Assembly (NCBI GenBank): GCA_910579105.1
Contig: CAJTRT010000069.1
Coordinates: 1 to 11,440, forward strand
DNA length: 11,440 bases
Reading direction: 5' to 3'
Origin: an uncultured Muribaculaceae bacterium
GTDB lineage: Bacteria > Bacteroidota > Bacteroidia > Bacteroidales > Muribaculaceae
Below the pieces are notes generated by a model. That model saw only the letters and a program-made list of their open reading frames with translations. It was not told the origin of the DNA and searched no databases. Of this stretch, positions 8,426 through 11,440 are shown piece by piece (position 1 is the first letter of the stretch; each line of letters begins with the position of its first letter). A program made the translations under genes and the position numbers.

Positions 8426-8439
8426 ACTTTACCAGTTAT

Positions 8440-8458
8440 ATCAAGGCTGCGCCTTGAT
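8440..8458 (-). other. Second hairpin in the glucanase upstream gap
   Basis: ATCAAGGC (8440-8447) and GCCTTGAT (8451-8458) form a perfect 8-bp stem with a 3-nt loop. On the minus strand it lies 38 nt after the stop codon of the 959-aa protein gene and 14 nt before the strong terminator stem. It is followed by ATAACTGG on that strand, so it lacks a U-tract there. On the plus strand TTTTC follows, but no plus-strand gene ends here. It may stabilise the 3' end of the upstream transcript or be part of a regulatory leader. Confidence 0.55.
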
Positions 8459-8495
8459 TTTCAGCCAATAAAATTAAACTCGGAGCATTGACCGC

Positions 8496-11375
8496 TTATT
8501 TCGCGATCTTCACGCCTCCTACAATGTACACACCCTGGGGGAGGCCGTCAAGGGCAGTGGCTGCGTCAACGTTCCCGCGGAGCATCACACCCTGCAGGCT
8601 GTACACGTCAACGGTCGACGCGCCTTCGGCGTTTACAGAGCCTAAGCCGGTAACGTCGGCGTTGAACTCGCCATAGGCATCAATGCCGAAGAGGCGCAGG
8701 CCATAGCCGTGGTCTTTGGCGGTAGGGGTGATCGTCAGCTTTGTGATCTCGTTGAGCTTGGCAGCGTTGCTGATGGCCGCACGGATCATCACGTTCTGCG
8801 AGGTGCCGTCGTTGATAATCCTGTCGACCGGGTTGGTTCCAGCCATAAACCCGCGGTCGGCCACGGAAAGGATTTCCGCCTCGGTGCCGTTGGCATATGT
8901 AGCCTTGACGGTGTAATGCGAGGGGCATGCCGCCTCCCAGCGGAGCTTGAGCAAATCGAAATCATACACTCCGTCGAGTGCGATAACGAGCGAAGCGGGA
9001 AGCTCAGGCATCTGCGTCTCCGCGGTGAACACGTTATTAGCGAGAGTGTTGTCGTTGAGTGTGGCTGTATGCGCCGGGGTTATTTTCTTAGCGGCGTCAG
9101 CCACGACATTGATTGTAACCGACCCGGATATTTCGCCGTAGGAAGCAACCACCTCATATGTGCCGGTGGCCTCGGCCTTGAACATATTGTTTACTACCTG
9201 GGCTGTGGCCGGAGAGCAGGTATAGGTCACGGCGACATCGGCCATCGTGGCTCCGTACTGGTCGAGAACCGAGGCGGTCACCGGCACACTCTCATCCGTA
9301 GCGATATTGTCGCCATCAGCCGTGATCGCGATGCTCGCGGGCTCGGAAGTGACGTTTGAAGTGCCATATGCCTTGAGGTCGAAGAGCTTGATGCCGTAAC
9401 CGGTAGCGTTGCGGGTGGTCACAATCTTGATGAACTGCACGCCGTTCATCTCCTTGCCGGAGAAGCGGTCGTACCAGGTTGCCTGGTTGTGGCCAGTCAC
9501 GGAATAGAGCTTGACAAGCTCTGTCTCGGTAGCGCCGACATATACGTCATAGTCGGCGGGGCAGGCGCCCTCCCATATGGCGATAATCATATCAAGGTCG
9601 TGAGGCTTGTGGAGGTCGGCGAGAATCCAGTGGGTATGCTCGCCCTGCGACTCGTTTTCCGTGACGACGTAGAGAGCGCCGTGCTCATTCGGATTGGCGC
9701 CTCCGTCAATCGCGGCAGCCGGGGTTGACTTCGCCTCATCGCTCGTGATGGTCGCGCCGGCCATGCAGTAGTCGGCCTGGTCGGCAACCATTATGGTGGC
9801 GGTTTTCTCAGTTTCGCCGGAAACAGCCTTCACGTTAACCATACCCTTGGCAGTGGCCGTGATAACGCCGTCGGCATAGTCGGCGCCCTCTACCGTGATC
9901 ACAGCGTCATCAGCGCTTCCGAAAGGATTGCCGTACTGGTCGACAATCGTCAGGCTCACGTTTGCCGTCTCGCCAACGAAGAGGCCTCCCTTGTCGAAGG
10001 TGATCTCCATATCGGCGGCATATGACGGCTGAATCTGCTCGCCTTTTACCAGTACCTCGCGGAGCTGGGGCTTGCCGCCGGGATTGTCGACATCCCTAAC
10101 AGCGATATAGCGCGCCTTGACTGGCGCCGCGAAAATCACAGTCGCTATCGAGTTGTTGGCGCGGGTGGCTTCCTTGAAAGTCCATCCGGCGGGAACGTTG
10201 TCGTTATTCCATATCCACTGGGAATTGTTGCCGACATAACCCAGGATTCCCTCGTTATCCAACGAGTAGCCGAACTTTACGCGGCCGGTGCTGTTGTCGC
10301 CGTAAGCGCCTCCTATGGCCTCGACCATGTATTCCGAGCCGAGGTCGATGAGGAGCCATGCGTCGCCGCCGGCCCAGGCGCCGTTATACTCATAGTACGT
10401 CTCCATATCGCCGTCAACCGCGTGCTCGGCAGGATGGGGATTGTCCATGCCCGGGATGTAGCGGGCCATTATGGATTTGCCGGCAGCGACATTCTCTATG
10501 CCGTCCCACACGAACTCGACCGTGAAATTGGCGGTGCCGCTGACTGTCGCGTCGCCGGCCTTCGCTGTCGCGGTAAGAGTGTAGACACCGGGGGTGGCGC
10601 CGCTAACGGCAAACACACCGTTTTCTCCACCGCTAACGGTCACGGAGGCGGGATCTGAAGATGTCAGCGACAGATTGGCGATCCGGTCCAGGGCGACCTC
10701 TTCGCCGATAGCGTTTACGGGCTTGACGGTGACCTGTGCTGACGCTCCAGGCTTGGCAGTCGCAGGCGTAACGGTAAGCGCGGCTACCTCGTCGCGCCCC
10801 TCGATGTTGGCCACGCGCAGTTCCCATATGCTCAGGCCGTAGTTGGTACCGTTGCCGTTGAGCTCGTCGGCGTAGACGAGTATATATCTGCCGCTCACCG
10901 CGTCAGCGAAGCTGTGGTTCGCCGTGTAGCTCCCCTCGGTGTCGTCAGCGCCAGTGGCAGCCGGGGTAGCGGCGGCGAGCCACGCCTCGTCAATCTTATT
11001 GTAATCAAGCATCAGAGGATTGTCCTCGGTGTTGACATTGCCGCTCAGAGTCTCGTAAGGTATCGCTTCCTCGCTGACGTATAGAGAGTAGCGTTTTGCG
11101 TGCGAACCCTCCCACTTGATCTCTATGTCGGTGAAAGTCTTCACTTCCCCGAGGTCGACCAGCGCCCAGTCTGTTGTGAATCTGTGGGTGGAGGGTATTG
11201 CCTGCCACCGGGTGCCGTTGTTGTTGTCGGTGACCGCGTTGGACTGAGGGAAGTTCGACGATACCGTTACAGTAGCGCCGCGGCTGAGGTTCTCGACCGA
11301 GCCCCACTCGATAGCGGCCATCATCGACAGCCCCGTGAGAGCCGCCGCTGACACCATTGCTAAGATTTTTTTCAT
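8496..11375 (-). CDS. Secreted non-catalytic protein of alternating discoidin-like and Ig-like modules, T9SS sorting domain
   Basis: A 959-aa protein with a signal peptide (residues 1-21, ending near MMAA) and no enzyme domain I can recognise. Modules alternate: discoidin-like 1 (about 28-195, with NNNGTRW, WALVDLG and NYGLSIWELRV), Ig-like (198-288), discoidin-like 2 (291-447, AVDGDMETYYEY, WLLIDLG), Ig-like (449-531, VDQYGNPFG), discoidin-like 3 (533-673, IWEGACPADY, GYGIKLFDLKAYG), Ig-like (674-757, LDQYGATMA), discoidin-like 4 (758-905, RWEAACPSHY, GYGLRLFGIDAYG). The T9SS domain is at 906-959 (TGLGSV linker, VDVYSLQGVMLR, GLPQGVYIVGG, VKIAK). Discoidin folds of this type usually bind glycans, so a surface glycan-binding or scaffold role is inferred. 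The same module types, in similar order, follow the catalytic domain of the adjacent glucanase. The ATG at 11375 directly begins the signal peptide. Modules 3 and 4 are divergent and might not bind sugar. Confidence 0.93.
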   Translation of the reverse strand: MKKILAMVSAAALTGLSMMAAIEWGSVENLSRGATVTVSSNFPQSNAVTDNNNGTRWQAIPSTHRFTTDWALVDLGEVKTFTDIEIKWEGSHAKRYSLYVSEEAIPYETLSGNVNTEDNPLMLDYNKIDEAWLAAATPAATGADDTEGSYTANHSFADAVSGRYILVYADELNGNGTNYGLSIWELRVANIEGRDEVAALTVTPATAKPGASAQVTVKPVNAIGEEVALDRIANLSLTSSDPASVTVSGGENGVFAVSGATPGVYTLTATAKAGDATVSGTANFTVEFVWDGIENVAAGKSIMARYIPGMDNPHPAEHAVDGDMETYYEYNGAWAGGDAWLLIDLGSEYMVEAIGGAYGDNSTGRVKFGYSLDNEGILGYVGNNSQWIWNNDNVPAGWTFKEATRANNSIATVIFAAPVKARYIAVRDVDNPGGKPQLREVLVKGEQIQPSYAADMEITFDKGGLFVGETANVSLTIVDQYGNPFGSADDAVITVEGADYADGVITATAKGMVNVKAVSGETEKTATIMVADQADYCMAGATITSDEAKSTPAAAIDGGANPNEHGALYVVTENESQGEHTHWILADLHKPHDLDMIIAIWEGACPADYDVYVGATETELVKLYSVTGHNQATWYDRFSGKEMNGVQFIKIVTTRNATGYGIKLFDLKAYGTSNVTSEPASIAITADGDNIATDESVPVTASVLDQYGATMADVAVTYTCSPATAQVVNNMFKAEATGTYEVVASYGEISGSVTINVVADAAKKITPAHTATLNDNTLANNVFTAETQMPELPASLVIALDGVYDFDLLKLRWEAACPSHYTVKATYANGTEAEILSVADRGFMAGTNPVDRIINDGTSQNVMIRAAISNAAKLNEITKLTITPTAKDHGYGLRLFGIDAYGEFNADVTGLGSVNAEGASTVDVYSLQGVMLRGNVDAATALDGLPQGVYIVGGVKIAK

Positions 11376-11422
11376 GATAAGATAGTTACAATACTTCGGT
11401 TATTTTTTGAGAATTTGTTAAC

Positions 11423-11436
11423 GGCTCCGAGGAGCC
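11423..11436. other. Short GC-rich hairpin upstream of the modular binding protein gene
   Basis: GGCTC (11423-11427) and GAGCC (11432-11436) pair around a CGAG loop, 48 nt before the ATG at 11375 on the minus strand. No U-tract follows directly on either strand. It may be the 3' end of an upstream transcript or part of the leader of the binding protein gene. The 65 bp from 11376 to the window end contain no TAnnTTTG box on the minus strand, so the gene's promoter is probably beyond the window. Confidence 0.3.
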
Positions 11437-11440
11437 AAGT

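Noticed and set aside
8440..8460. The 8440-8458 stem read as a plus-strand terminator because TTTTC follows
   Set aside because: No plus-strand gene ends before it; the nearest upstream DNA is coding on the minus strand, and the T run is only four bases long.
8709..9359. A 216-aa plus-strand open frame opposite the modular binding protein
   Set aside because: It is a shadow of a gene with clear modular protein features and shows no features of its own.
3294..11375. A classical Sus-type polysaccharide utilisation locus
   Set aside because: No SusC-like TonB receptor, SusD-like lipoprotein, hybrid two-component sensor or anti-sigma pair is encoded here; export is by T9SS-type tails. Such genes could still lie outside the window.
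8496..11375. The binding protein as an enzyme such as a sialidase or hexosaminidase, since these often carry discoidin modules
   Set aside because: All residues are accounted for by discoidin-like, Ig-like and sorting modules; there is no Asp-box repeat or TIM-barrel-sized segment.

Overview
The window looks like chromosomal DNA of a GC-rich member of the Bacteroidales, most likely Muribaculaceae or a close relative. This is inferred from three things. Leaders are A-rich and lack a Shine-Dalgarno sequence. One promoter is a textbook Bacteroidetes type (TTTG, 19 nt, TATCTTTG). Every encoded protein has an N-terminal signal peptide and ends in a short 'VYSxxG ... L(P/R)xGxYIV ... K' tail of the kind used by the type IX secretion system (T9SS). 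The family assignment is an inference from protein style, not a database match.

There are four complete genes and no RNA genes, mobile elements or CRISPR. From left to right: (1) a 156-aa small secreted protein of unknown function on the minus strand (4-474); (2) across a 386-bp AT-rich divergent intergenic region, a plus-strand C10 (streptopain-type) cysteine peptidase of 803 aa (861-3272); (3) convergent with it, 21 bp away, a 1691-aa minus-strand glycoside hydrolase family 81 endo-beta-1,3-glucanase carrying three discoidin (F5/8 type C) modules and several Ig-like modules (3294-8369); (4) upstream of the glucanase on the same strand, a 959-aa protein made only of alternating discoidin-like and Ig-like modules, with no catalytic domain seen (8496-11375).

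Genes 3 and 4 look like a functional pair: an enzyme that cuts beta-1,3-glucan and a non-catalytic surface or secreted binding protein built from the same modules. The 126 bp between them hold two hairpins. One is a strong minus-strand intrinsic terminator whose U-tract ends only about 20 nt before the glucanase start codon. No consensus promoter was found in the gap, so the glucanase may depend on read-through past this terminator. The peptidase has its own promoter. No SusC/SusD pair, sensor or other carbohydrate enzyme is visible, so this is not a classical polysaccharide utilisation locus within the limits of the window. The common theme is export of large extracellular or surface proteins through T9SS.
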